This document shows positions 45,697 through 54,424 of a DNA stretch of 64,000 nucleotides, piece by piece. A program made the translations under genes and the position numbers. The DNA is taken from NCBI RefSeq assembly GCF_010560025.1, contig NZ_SAIY01000001.1, forward strand, positions 682,001 through 746,000, given 5' to 3'. Positions within the stretch are counted from its first letter, which is position 1; the number at the start of each line of letters is the position of its first letter. The DNA is from Verrucosispora sioxanthis. Its GTDB lineage: Bacteria; Actinomycetota; Actinomycetes; Mycobacteriales; Micromonosporaceae. The notes below the pieces were generated by a model that had not been told where the DNA came from, searched no databases, and worked only from the letters and a program-made list of their open reading frames with translations.

Positions 45697-47180
45697 CGCG
45701 CCGCGCCGGGCGCGGCGGAGATCATCTCGTCCGGCACGGCGAGCAGGTCGACGCCCTCGGTGCCGGTCACCGTGGCCCGGACCAGGTCGCCGGGACGCAG
45801 CGCGGCCAGGTCGACGCCGCCGCCGTCGGGGGCGACCAGGGTGGTCGACCCGTCCACCTCCGGCGCCTGGTGCGCCGCCCGTCCCTCGACGACCCCACCG
45901 TCCACCGAGTCGACGAGCACCTCCACCGTCGAGCCGAGGCGGTCCTCGGCCCGCTGCGAACACAGCTCGTCGGCGAGCGCGCTGAGCCTGTCGTACCGGC
46001 GTTTGATGGTGGCGGCGGAAACCTTGCCCGACAGTCCGGCGGCCTCCGTGCCGTCCTCGTCGCTGTAGTCGAAGACGCCGATCGCGTCGAGCCGGGCCTC
46101 GGTGAGGAACCGCACCAGTTCGTCGACGTCGCCCCGGGTCTCACCGGGGAACCCGACGATGAAGTTGCTGCGCGCCCCGGCCTCCGGCGCGATTTGCCGG
46201 GCGGCGGCGAGCAGGTCCAGGAACCGGTCGGTGGAGCCGAAACGACGCATCCGGCGCAGTACCGGCTCGCTGGAGTGCTGGAACGACAGGTCGAAGTAGG
46301 GTGCCACGCCGGGCGTGCCGGCGATCGCCTCGATCAGCCCGGGCCGGGTCTCGGCGGGCTGGAGGTAGCTGGCCCGGACCCGGACGATGCCCTCGACGGC
46401 GGCGAGCTGCGGCAGCAGCTTCTCCAGGGCACGCGGGTCGCCCAGGTCCTTGCCGTAGGAGGTCGAGTTCTCGCTGACCAGCACGAGTTCCCGGACGCCG
46501 CTCTTGGCCAGCCACTCGGCCTCGGCGAGCAGCTCGTCCGGCGTGCGGGAGACGAAGGCGCCCCGGAAGGCGGGGATGGCACAGAAGGCGCAGCGCCGGT
46601 CACAGCCACTGGCCAGCTTGAGCGAGGCCACCGGGCCACTGTCCAACCGGCGACGCAGCACCGTACGCAGGTGGGCCGGGGTGTGCTCGTCGACGTCGGT
46701 GCCGCGGCCGTGCCCGGGCAGGGAGACCGCGCTGTCGCGCCGGGCGACCGGGGTCAGCGGCAGCAGCTCGCGTCGGTCTCGGGGCGTGTGCGCGGCGACC
46801 TCCCGGCCGGCCACCACCGCGTCCAGCCGGGCGGCGATGTCGGGGTAGTCGTCGAAGCTGAGCACCGCCTGCGCCTCGGGAAGACTGTCGGCCAGTTCCC
46901 GGCCGTACCGCTCGGCCATGCAGCCGGCGGCCACCACCTTCGCCCCGGTGTCGGCGGCGGCCAGCAGCGTCTGGATCGAATCCTGCTTGGCCTTCTCCAC
47001 GAACCCGCAGGTGTTGACGACCACCACGTCGGCACCCTCGCCGTCGGTGGTCACCTGCCAGCCGTCGGCGTGCAGGCGGGCGGCCAGCTCCTCCGAGTCG
47101 ACCTCGTTGCGGGCACAGCCCAGGGTCAGCAGTGCGACCCGGCGACCATCGGGGGAAGGCGAGGAGGTGGCAGACACCAT
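45693..47180 (-). CDS. rimO: Ribosomal protein S12 methylthiotransferase RimO
   Basis: This radical-SAM enzyme methylthiolates the conserved Asp of ribosomal protein S12, 495 aa. The N-terminal UPF0004 domain has the cluster cysteines in [26 protein letters not shown] and [10 protein letters not shown]. The radical-SAM CxxxCxxC is [13 protein letters not shown] domain ends the protein (from about residue 415). The [10 protein letters not shown] form distinguishes RimO from MiaB. It heads rimO-pgsA-pncC with 4-bp coupling to pgsA. Confidence 0.95.
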   Translation of the reverse strand: MVSATSSPSPDGRRVALLTLGCARNEVDSEELAARLHADGWQVTTDGEGADVVVVNTCGFVEKAKQDSIQTLLAAADTGAKVVAAGCMAERYGRELADSLPEAQAVLSFDDYPDIAARLDAVVAGREVAAHTPRDRRELLPLTPVARRDSAVSLPGHGRGTDVDEHTPAHLRTVLRRRLDSGPVASLKLASGCDRRCAFCAIPAFRGAFVSRTPDELLAEAEWLAKSGVRELVLVSENSTSYGKDLGDPRALEKLLPQLAAVEGIVRVRASYLQPAETRPGLIEAIAGTPGVAPYFDLSFQHSSEPVLRRMRRFGSTDRFLDLLAAARQIAPEAGARSNFIVGFPGETRGDVDELVRFLTEARLDAIGVFDYSDEDGTEAAGLSGKVSAATIKRRYDRLSALADELCSQRAEDRLGSTVEVLVDSVDGGVVEGRAAHQAPEVDGSTTLVAPDGGGVDLAALRPGDLVRATVTGTEGVDLLAVPDEMISAAPGAAR

Positions 47181-47237
47181 CCGAGGGTACCGGGCGGCGG
47201 TGCCCGCACCGGCGACGGCGGTCGACGCCGGTGCCGC

Positions 47238-48160
47238 TCAGACCGCCGTGGCGAGGATCCGGACCACGCGGTCGAGCAGGAAGACCTCGGTACCGGCCAG
47301 ACCGACCGAGCAGAAGACCGAGATCTGGTCCGCGTCGGTCCGGCCGGGTGCCGTGCCGGCCAGCACCGCGCCCAGGTCGCGCAACCGGGCGGCGTACGGC
47401 GGCAGCGCGGCGAGCATCGGCGGGGCGTACGACCGCGCCTGCGCCACCGAGTCGCTGGCCAGCACGGTGGCGGCGTCGAGCAGGTCGGTGCCGAACTCCG
47501 CGCGGTCCAGCTGCTTGAAGCCGACCGCGTTGACGTGCGTTCCGGGGCGCAGGTCGGCAGCGCTGAGCACGGGAGTCGGGCTGGTGGTGGCCAGTACCAC
47601 CACGTCCCGGTCGCGTACCGCCTCCCGGGCGGTGTCCACCGCGCGGGCCGCGATGCCGAGTTCGGCCCGCACCCGGGCGGCGAACGCCTCCCGACGCGCG
47701 GCCGAGCGGCTGTGCACGGTCACCTCACCCAGACGTCGCACGGCGGCGATGGCCCAGACCTGGGTCCACGCCTGCCCGCCAGCGCCGATCACGCCGACGG
47801 TCGCCGCGTCCGCGCGGGCCAGCGTGTCCACCGCCACCCCGCCCAGTGCGCCGGTGCGCCGCGAGCCCAGTTCCTCCCCACGGCCACGGCCCGCACCGCG
47901 CCGGTCCGCCCGTCGTGCAGCACCACCACCTGCTCGGCTTCCGGGTGCCCGAACGTGTCGTACGCCCGGTACCCGTACCACTGCCCCTCCATGTGGCCGG
48001 CGGTGAGCACCATCCGGCCGGCGCCCAGCGACGCGGCGGCCCGGGGCGGGGCGACGAGCCGCCCGTCGTAGGCGGCGAGCAGGGCCTGACGCATCGCGTC
48101 GACCGAGGTCGCCGCGTCCAGCGCGGCGGCGACCTCCGGATCGGAGATGAGCACGGTCAC
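47238..48160 (-). CDS. Ornithine cyclodeaminase/mu-crystallin family protein, one frame break
   Basis: The N-terminal part from GTG 48160 reads VTVLISDPEVAAALDAATSV and continues to AVAVGRN. The frame breaks in CCCC at 47876-47879. One added base gives EELGSRRTGALGGVAVDTLA, then the Rossmann motif VGVIGAGGQAWTQV and HVNAVGFKQLDRAEF. Restored length is about 307 aa. The family includes ornithine cyclodeaminase, alanine dehydrogenase and ketimine reductases; which applies cannot be decided. No clear ribosome site precedes the GTG. It is divergent from the SMR gene. Confidence 0.78.
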
Positions 48161-48197
48161 GCGTCCATGGTGCAGCTTGAAGCGGGCTTGAGGTCCA

Positions 48198-48222
48198 TCC
48201 GGGGTGATCCGTCTCACCCGGA
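48198..48222. promoter_or_regulatory. Hairpin in the cyclodeaminase/SMR intergenic region
   Basis: TCCGGGGTGA pairs with TCACCCGGA (one bulged G) around TCCGTC. It lies 68 bp before the SMR ATG. I looked for guanidine riboswitch features, because the exporter is Gdx-like, and did not find paired ACGR loops. It may be an operator or leader hairpin. Confidence 0.35.
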
Positions 48223-48289
48223 CCGCCGTCGGGGCGGTGCTACGGTCGGTTTCGGCGGCCCGCGTGGCCACTGCTGAAGAGGTGACCTG

Positions 48290-48604
48290 ATGGCCTGGCT
48301 CGTGCTGGTGCTCTCCGGACTGCTCGAAACGGCCTGGGCCATCGCCCTGGACCGCTCCGCCGGATTCACCCGACCCGTCGCCTCGACGGTGTTCGCGGTC
48401 ACGCTGGTGTTGAGCATGGCCGGCCTGGCGTACGCGCTGCGGGAAATCCCGGTCGGCACCGGCTACGCGGTGTGGGTCGGCATCGGTGCGGTCGGCACCG
48501 CCGTCGTCGGCATGGTGGCGCTCGGCGAACCGGCCAACCTGCCCCGCCTGCTCAGCCTGCTGCTGGTGGTGGCCGGCGTGATCGGTCTGAAGCTGTTCCA
48601 CTGA
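48290..48604 (+). CDS. SMR family exporter, SugE/Gdx-like
   Basis: This 104-aa small multidrug resistance protein has four spans. Glu13 in LSGLLETAWAIAL is the essential proton/substrate-coupling residue. LDRSAGFTRP and the IPVGTGYAVWVGIGAVG segment resemble the SugE/Gdx branch, which exports guanidinium, rather than the EmrE branch. GAGGTGA lies upstream of the ATG. No second SMR gene is adjacent, so a homodimer with dual topology is expected. Confidence 0.85.
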   Translation: MAWLVLVLSGLLETAWAIALDRSAGFTRPVASTVFAVTLVLSMAGLAYALREIPVGTGYAVWVGIGAVGTAVVGMVALGEPANLPRLLSLLLVVAGVIGLKLFH

Positions 48605-48689
48605 CTCGCGGGCGGGTGTGCGTGGCGATCGTCCGTAGTGGGTAGAGATCCGGACAGCAGACCTGACACTCATCCCCTTGGAGGAAGAC

Positions 48690-48917
48690 ATGGCCACCAG
48701 CACCGTCCGCTCGACCAGCGCCGCCCGCATCTGCACCATCGTGGGTTTCGTCTGCGCGGTACTCGCGCTGCTGCTCAACCCGGTCCTCTTCGGAGTCATC
48801 GGTCTGGTCCTCGGCGTCGTCGGCGCGGTGCTCGGTGACAAGCCGCTCGGCTGGTACGCCGCCGCGGCCAACGTGGTCGCCATGCTGCTGAGCATGCTGA
48901 TCCTCAGCGCCCTCTGA
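48690..48917 (+). CDS. Small two-span membrane protein
   Basis: This 75-aa hydrophobic protein has a short polar N-terminus (MATSTVRSTSAARI) and two spans with a GDKPLGWY turn between them. GGAGGA lies 6 nt before the ATG, which also decides against a start four codons upstream. I cannot assign a family with confidence; it resembles small DUF4190-type membrane proteins. A perfect terminator stem follows 15 bp after the stop. Confidence 0.75.
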   Translation: MATSTVRSTSAARICTIVGFVCAVLALLLNPVLFGVIGLVLGVVGAVLGDKPLGWYAAAANVVAMLLSMLILSAL

Positions 48918-48931
48918 TCCCGGCTACGTCG

Positions 48932-48960
48932 ACGGCCCGCCACATTCCGTGGCGGGCCGT
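48932..48960 (+). terminator. Perfect 12-bp terminator stem
   Basis: ACGGCCCGCCAC, loop ATTCC, GTGGCGGGCCGT. It directly follows the small membrane protein gene; only a short T run follows. Confidence 0.8.
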
Positions 48961-49111
48961 TGCCATGACCTGTTCCACCCCCACGTCGGCCCGTCCCACC
49001 CATGGTCCCCGCATGACTGCTCCACTGGCATGACGCCCGGCCGAACGCCGCTACGGACAGCAACACTGCGCGCTGAACACGAACCGTAGCGCCAACGGGG
49101 CAGCCCACCCT

Positions 49112-49261
49112 TACCCCTTCCGCCGCTTTGCTCTGCTTCAACCCACGCAACAGCTTGTGAACTGCGGCGATGATGATGCACCTCGCCACCGGCGGACGAT
49201 CGACCGTTACCTTCGGTGACCGTTGCGTATATTGAAGCAGAGCAAAGGGAGCAGAGGGGTA
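49112..49261. repeat. MITE-like 150-bp inverted-repeat element
   Basis: Arms of about 42 nt face each other across about 70 nt. The core CTTTGCTCTGCTTCAA (49126-49141) has its exact complement at 49232-49247. Similarity extends on both sides: TACCCC at the outer ends and ACGCAAC at the inner ends, with mismatches between. There is no coding frame inside. It lies in the 346-bp gap between the terminator and the VOC gene, which otherwise holds nothing I recognise. A miniature transposable element, or a large RNA or DNA hairpin, is possible. Confidence 0.6.
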
Positions 49262-49306
49262 GGGTGAGTTGCCGGGCAGGGATTCACCTTGAGTAACGTA
49301 GGTTGG

Positions 49307-49684
49307 TCAGCCGTGGTCGGCGACCAGGACCCGGTTGCCGTCCGGGTCGCGGACGATCGCCATCCGCTCACCCCACGGCTGCGTCTGCGGCTCGGCGAGC
49401 ACCTCCACGCCCGCCCCGACCAGCCGGGCCAGCGCCGCGGCGCAGTCCGCGACGTACACCCAGAGGGTTACCGGGCCGGCGGGCTGCTCACCGGCCTCCT
49501 GCCGCCCGATGCCCAGCTGGCCGTCGCCGAAGCGCAGCGAGACGTACGCGGCCTCCCCGGTCTCCGGGAAGCGGTACTCGACCCGGCCGCCCAGCAGCCC
49601 CTCGTAGAAGCGCAGTGCGGCGTCGAGGTCGGCGGCCGTGATGATCGGAAACAGCTCGCTGGCCAGTGCCGTCGGCTCAGCCAT
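49307..49684 (-). CDS. VOC (glyoxalase/bleomycin-resistance) family protein
   Basis: This 125-aa single-module vicinal oxygen chelate protein has ADLDAALRFYEGLLG at the N-terminus, VTLWVYVADCAAALARL in the middle and WGERMAIVRDPDGNRVLV at the end, the family's C-terminal Glu-containing motif. The ATG at 49684 overlaps the ftsK stop by 8 bp, so the two are probably cotranscribed. The substrate is unknown; such proteins range from glyoxalases to drug-binding proteins. Confidence 0.85.
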   Translation of the reverse strand: MAEPTALASELFPIITAADLDAALRFYEGLLGGRVEYRFPETGEAAYVSLRFGDGQLGIGRQEAGEQPAGPVTLWVYVADCAAALARLVGAGVEVLAEPQTQPWGERMAIVRDPDGNRVLVADHG

Positions 49685-52127
49685 CGCCGCCCCGCAGGCC
49701 CTCCAGCACCTCTTCCAACTCGTCCGGCTTGACCAGCACGTCACGTGCCTTGGAGCCCTCCGACGGGCCGACCACGCCCCGGGTCTCCATCAGGTCCATC
49801 AGCCGGCCCGCCTTGGCGAAGCCGACCCGCAACTTGCGTTGCAGCATCGAGGTCGAGCCGAACTGCGAGGTGACCACCAGTTCGACCGCCTGCACCAGCA
49901 GGTCCAGGTCGTCGCCGATGTCCTCGTCGATCTTCTTCTTGCTGTCCTGCGCGGGGGTCAGCACGTCCGGGCGGAACTCCGGCTCCCGCTGGTCCTTGCA
50001 GAACTTGACCACATCGTTGATCTCGCGCTCGGTGACCCAGGCACCCTGGATCCGCACCGGCTTCGAGGCGCCCATCGGCAGGAACAGCCCGTCACCCCGG
50101 CCGAGCAGCTTCTCCGCGCCCGGCTGGTCGAGGATGACCCGGGAATCGGCCAGCGACGACGTGGCGAACGCCAGCCGGGACGGCACGTTGGCCTTGATCA
50201 GGCCGGTCACCACGTCGACCGAGGGCCGTTGGGTGGCGAGCACCAGGTGGATGCCAGCGGCCCGGGCGAGCTGGGTGATCCGCACGATCGAATCCTCGAC
50301 GTCGCGGGGGGCGACCATCATCAGGTCGGCCAACTCGTCCACGATCACCAGCAGGTACGGGTACGGGCGCATCTCGCGCTCACTGCCCGGCGGCGCCTTG
50401 ATCTCGCCGTTGCGGACCTTCCGGTTGAAGTCGTCGATGTGCCGGACCCCGTTCGCGGCGAGGTCGTCGTAGCGCATGTCCATCTCACGGACGACCCACT
50501 CCAGCGAGTCGGCCGCCTTCTTGGCGTTGGTCACGATCGGGGTGACCAGGTGCGGGATGCCCTCGTAGCCGGTCATCTCGACCCGCTTCGGGTCGATCAG
50601 CAGCAGCCGCACCTCGTCCGGCGTCGCCCGGGTCAGGATGGACATGAGCAGGCTGTTCAGGCAGCTCGACTTACCCGCGCCGGTGGCTCCCGCGATCAGG
50701 ATGTGCGGCATCTTCGCCAGGTTGGCCACCACGTAGCCGCCCTCGATGTCCTTGCCGAGGGCGACCACCATCGGATGGTGGTCACTGGTGGCGGCGCGCG
50801 ACCGCAGCACGTCACCCAGCGCCACGTTCTCCGGGTCGGTGTTCGGGATCTCCACACCCACCGCGCTCTTGCCCGGGATCGGGCTCAGGATGCGTACGTC
50901 GGGCGACTTCACCGCGTACGCGATGTTGCGGGAGAGCTGGGTGATCCGCTCGACCTTCACCCCGTGGCCCAGCTCGACCTCGTAGCGGGTCACCGTCGGC
51001 CCCCGGGTGAAGCCGGTGACCGCCGCGTCGACGTCGAACTGGTCGAAGACGCCGGTGAGCGCCGCGATCACCTCGTCGTTGGCCTTGCTGCGGGTCTTCG
51101 GGGCGGCCCCGCTGCCGAGCATGTTGGACGGGGGCAGCGTGTAGTCGCCGGCCAGACCGGTCAGCGCGAGCTGCTCGGCCCGGGTCGGCGCGGGCGAGTG
51201 CTCCGGCGGCTCGGCGGGCTTGCGACTGGCCGGCACCCGCGACGGCGCCTTGCGCGGCAGGACCATGGTCTCCTGCAGGTCCGCGCCGTCCAGGTCGTCG
51301 AACTCGTCCGGGTCGACCGGCGGGGGCACCCGCTTGGTGGGTCGCCGCCGGGTCGGCGTCGCGGACGCCTCCGCCGGCTCCGCCTCGTCCTGCCCGATCA
51401 CCCCGCCGGCCAGCAGACCGAGCCGCTCGGGAATCTTGTTGATCGGGGTCGCGGTCACCACCAGCAGCCCGAACACCAGCAACAGGACCAGCAGCGGCAC
51501 CGCCACCCAGGCGGTCACCGCGCGCTCCAGCACGCTGCCCACGCCCGCGCCGATCAGCCCACCGGCGAAATCCCGCTCACCCGGGCCGGCCGGCTGCTGG
51601 CCGATGTGCAGCAGCGCCGCGGTGGAGACCAGCATGGAACCCCAGCCGACCAGTCCGCGCCCCCGGTGCTCGGGATCGCCGGGCTGCCGCATCAGCCGCC
51701 ACGCACCGATGCCCAGCAGGACCGGCACCACGATGGAGATCGCGCCGAGGAAGAGCCGCACGGTGTCGGCCAGTCGGGCACCGACCGGACCGGCCGCGGA
51801 GAACCAGATGGCACCCGCACCGAGCAGGGCGAGGCCGATGAGCAGCAGGCCCGCGCCGTCGCGGCGGTGTTCCGGGTCGAGGTCGCGGGCCGAGGCGGCC
51901 TGCCGGCCAGCCGCGCGGACCACCCAGCCGACCCCGTGGGCCAGGCCCATCCACAATGCCTGGACGGCCCGACCGACGTACGCGGCGAGGCCCGGCCCTC
52001 TCGTCGAGGTGCGCCGCCGCGCCGGCGTACGGGTGGTCTTCTTGGCCGGCTGACGGGCACGGCTGTTCGTGCCGCCACGCGGCGACGCGCCGCGCCGCCG
52101 ACTCGCCTGAGGGGTACGGCCCGCCAT
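49677..52127 (-). CDS. ftsK: DNA translocase FtsK
   Basis: This septal DNA pump clears chromosomes at division and activates dimer resolution, 816 aa. It has a basic N-terminal tail, four membrane spans (about residues 90-235), a Pro/acidic linker, a motor with Walker A GATGAGKSS and Walker B LLVIVDELADLMM, and a C-terminal gamma winged helix (GSTSMLQRKLRVGFAKAGRL) that reads KOPS sites. TACGGT ends 6 nt before the ATG, so the mRNA looks leaderless. The gene converges with neither neighbour; the YbjN genes are divergent. Confidence 0.95.
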   Translation of the reverse strand: MAGRTPQASRRRGASPRGGTNSRARQPAKKTTRTPARRRTSTRGPGLAAYVGRAVQALWMGLAHGVGWVVRAAGRQAASARDLDPEHRRDGAGLLLIGLALLGAGAIWFSAAGPVGARLADTVRLFLGAISIVVPVLLGIGAWRLMRQPGDPEHRGRGLVGWGSMLVSTAALLHIGQQPAGPGERDFAGGLIGAGVGSVLERAVTAWVAVPLLVLLLVFGLLVVTATPINKIPERLGLLAGGVIGQDEAEPAEASATPTRRRPTKRVPPPVDPDEFDDLDGADLQETMVLPRKAPSRVPASRKPAEPPEHSPAPTRAEQLALTGLAGDYTLPPSNMLGSGAAPKTRSKANDEVIAALTGVFDQFDVDAAVTGFTRGPTVTRYEVELGHGVKVERITQLSRNIAYAVKSPDVRILSPIPGKSAVGVEIPNTDPENVALGDVLRSRAATSDHHPMVVALGKDIEGGYVVANLAKMPHILIAGATGAGKSSCLNSLLMSILTRATPDEVRLLLIDPKRVEMTGYEGIPHLVTPIVTNAKKAADSLEWVVREMDMRYDDLAANGVRHIDDFNRKVRNGEIKAPPGSEREMRPYPYLLVIVDELADLMMVAPRDVEDSIVRITQLARAAGIHLVLATQRPSVDVVTGLIKANVPSRLAFATSSLADSRVILDQPGAEKLLGRGDGLFLPMGASKPVRIQGAWVTEREINDVVKFCKDQREPEFRPDVLTPAQDSKKKIDEDIGDDLDLLVQAVELVVTSQFGSTSMLQRKLRVGFAKAGRLMDLMETRGVVGPSEGSKARDVLVKPDELEEVLEGLRGGDG

Positions 52128-52239
52128 AGCATCACCGTAACGGCGGGCCGGGTGATTGGCCGGTCATCCTGGTCGCTCCGCGTGTCGCAGCGCGGTCACC
52201 GCCGCCTGCCGTGATATTCGCCTCGCGAGGGAGTGTCCG

Positions 52240-52719
52240 ATGGGGTCGCCGGAATTCGAGGACCGTGCCGACGACCCGTTGGCGGGTCATCCGTCGACGC
52301 TCCGGCCGTTGACGCGGGATCTCGTCGCCGCCGTGCTGACCCATCGCGGTCACACCGTGGCCGCCGATGCCGACGGGGCGCTCGTGGGCAGGTGGGCACA
52401 GGGGCACATCTGGTTCCTCCGCGCCGGAGACGCCGGGGAACTGCTCCAGGTACGCACGGTCGCCGCCCACGCCTTCCCCGTGGAGGACGTGCCGTGGCTG
52501 CACGACTTCTGCAACACCTGGAACCGCGACCGGTTCTGGCCGAAGGCGTTCGTGCACGTCGACGACGCCGGTCAGGCCCGGGTCTGCGGTGAGGCCATCA
52601 CGGACCTGGAACGCGGCGTCACTCCGCACCAGCTGGACCGGCTGCTCGACCGGGGCATCTCGGCCGGCTGCCGGCTGGCCGCCGAGGTCGGCCGGCTGGC
52701 GGGGACGGAGCACCCGTGA
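52240..52719 (+). CDS. YbjN-domain protein
   Basis: This 159-aa protein has the YbjN fold (type III secretion chaperone-like): LVGRWAQGHIWFL, VPWLHDFCNTWNRDRFWPKA, then VCGEAITDLERGVTPHQLD. GGGAG lies about 8 nt before the ATG; a longer frame from 52156 lacks similarity. The next gene repeats the same domain at its C-terminus and overlaps this stop, so the two are a coupled pair of paralogues. Their role is unknown. Confidence 0.8.
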   Translation: MGSPEFEDRADDPLAGHPSTLRPLTRDLVAAVLTHRGHTVAADADGALVGRWAQGHIWFLRAGDAGELLQVRTVAAHAFPVEDVPWLHDFCNTWNRDRFWPKAFVHVDDAGQARVCGEAITDLERGVTPHQLDRLLDRGISAGCRLAAEVGRLAGTEHP

Positions 52720-54377
52720 CGGGGCCGCTCCCCGGCGCCCGCCGCAGCCGCAGCCGGGTGCGAGGCACCGCCGGTCCGGCCGACGGCGTACGCGCCGAGC
52801 AGCGAATTGCCGACGCCCTCGCCGACGCCCGGGACATGCCCGACGGCGAGCTGCGCGTCGGCGAGTTGGAACGGGTTGCCGCCCTCGCCGAGGCGGACGG
52901 TGATCGACACACGGCGCTGGACGCCTGGTGCGAGCTGGTCGAGACGCACCTGCGCGGCGGCGAGCGGTGGCGGCTGTTCGAGCCCGTGCAACGGTGCCTG
53001 CGCGCGGCGGAGACGGACGACGACACGCTGCGCCGCGCTACCGGCGGTACGCCGTCGAGGCGCTGCTCGGCACCCCTCGCATCGGCCTGGACCAGGCGCA
53101 CGGCCTGCTGGACGGGCTCGTCGGCGCGGGGGCGAGACGAACACGGCGCTGGTGGCGCAGCTGCGGTGCCGGATCGCCGACCACGTGGGTGACGAGCCCG
53201 CCGCCCGACGCTGGCTGGCCCGGTGGCGGGTCGCGGCACCGACCCGGCCGCCGGGTGCCCCGACTGCCTGCCGGTACGGCAGGCGCGGCTACTGGCCGGC
53301 TGGGGCGACTGGACCGCGGCGCTCGACGTGCTCGATCCGCTGCTCGACGCGCCGGCCGGCTGCACCGCCCAGCCCGAGGCGGCCCTGACCGCGGCGCTGC
53401 TGCCCTGGTTGCGGGCCGGCCGGCCGGAGCAGGCGGGCCACGCGCACATGCGGGCGTACCGGCGACATCGGACGGAGCCCGACGGGTTCGGCCACCTCGC
53501 CAATCACCTGCGCTTCTGTGCACTCGGTGGGCACCTCGACCGCGGTTTGGAGATCGTCGTCGAGCAGCTGCCCCGACTGGACGCCCCACACGAGGACCTG
53601 TCCGTGATGGAGTTCGCCGCGGCGGGTGCGTTGGTCTGCGGCCTGGCGGGCGAGGCGGACGCCGGCCGGATGGTACGCCGGCCGGCGTACCGTGGGCGAC
53701 CGGCCGCCGAGGTCACGGCGACTCAGCTCGGTGCCGAACTGCTCGCCGTCGCGACCACGCTGGCCGGCAGCTTCGACGCCCGCAACGGCACCGGGCACCA
53801 GTCCGGTCGGATGGCGGCCTGGCTGGCCGAGCGTCCACTCGCCCCGGCGGTGCCGCTGCCCGCCGACGAGGAGTTCGGGTCCGACGACGAGTTCGGGCCG
53901 GACGGGGAACCCGACGGCCCCGCTGGCCGGTCGACGTCGCTCGGTGGTACCTCCGGGATGGCCGTGGACGAGATCGGCGCGTTGACCGTGTCAATGATCA
54001 CCGAGGCGCTGGACCGGCGCGGGGACGACTACACCGTCGACCCCGCCGGCACGGTGCTCGGACGCTGGGATGACGCGGTGATCCAGTTCCGGCGGGCCGG
54101 GGCGCACCAGGACATCCTGCACGCCCGGGTGGTGGCCGGGCGTCGGCTGGCGGCGACCCGGCGCACGGAGGCGTACGCCTTCTGCAACGCCTGGAACCGG
54201 GACCGGCTGCTGCCCAAGGCGTACGCGCACGATCCGGGCGACGGTGAGCTGGTGCTGGCCGGCGAGGTGACCACCGACCTGGCATACGGGGTCGCCCCGG
54301 ATCAGGTCGCGGTGCTCGTCGACGCGGCGATCCGCACCGGCGTCGCGTACGCGGCGGCGGTCACCGCCCTGCCCTGA
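52716..54377 (+). CDS. TPR-like plus YbjN-domain protein, three frame breaks
   Basis: GTG at 52716 overlaps the preceding stop. The N-terminus is helical, with GELRVGELERVAALAEADGD. Three one-base losses shift the frame, at about 53028-53038, 53128-53132 and 53228-53230. Read through, it continues RYRRYAVEALLGTPRIGLDQ, then NTALVAQLRCRIADHVGDEP, then CPDCLPVRQARLLAGWGDW. It remains open to 54377. The C-terminal 130 residues are a YbjN domain (FCNAWNRDRLLPKAYAH), clearly paralogous to the gene before. Total is about 553 aa. The helical half suggests a TPR-like repeat scaffold. Confidence 0.7.
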
Positions 54378-54383
54378 TCCTGA

Positions 54384-54415
54384 CCCGGTCGGGCGCGGAA
54401 CAGCACCCGACCGGG
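54384..54415. terminator. Hairpin between convergent genes
   Basis: CCCGGTCGGG (54384-54393) and CCCGACCGGG (54406-54415) pair perfectly, in the 47-bp gap between the YbjN gene and the convergent protease gene. It is a likely bidirectional terminator. Confidence 0.7.
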
Positions 54416-54424
54416 ATCGACGGA

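Noticed and set aside
48161..48289. Guanidine riboswitch ahead of the SugE/Gdx-like exporter
   Set aside because: Only one ACGG is present and it is not in a paired loop; the mini-ykkC pattern needs two ACGR stem-loops.
16903..54377. Programmed ribosomal frameshifting to explain the broken genes
   Set aside because: The sites lack X-XXY-YYZ slippery heptamers, occur in unrelated housekeeping and hypothetical genes, and all need the same one-base correction.
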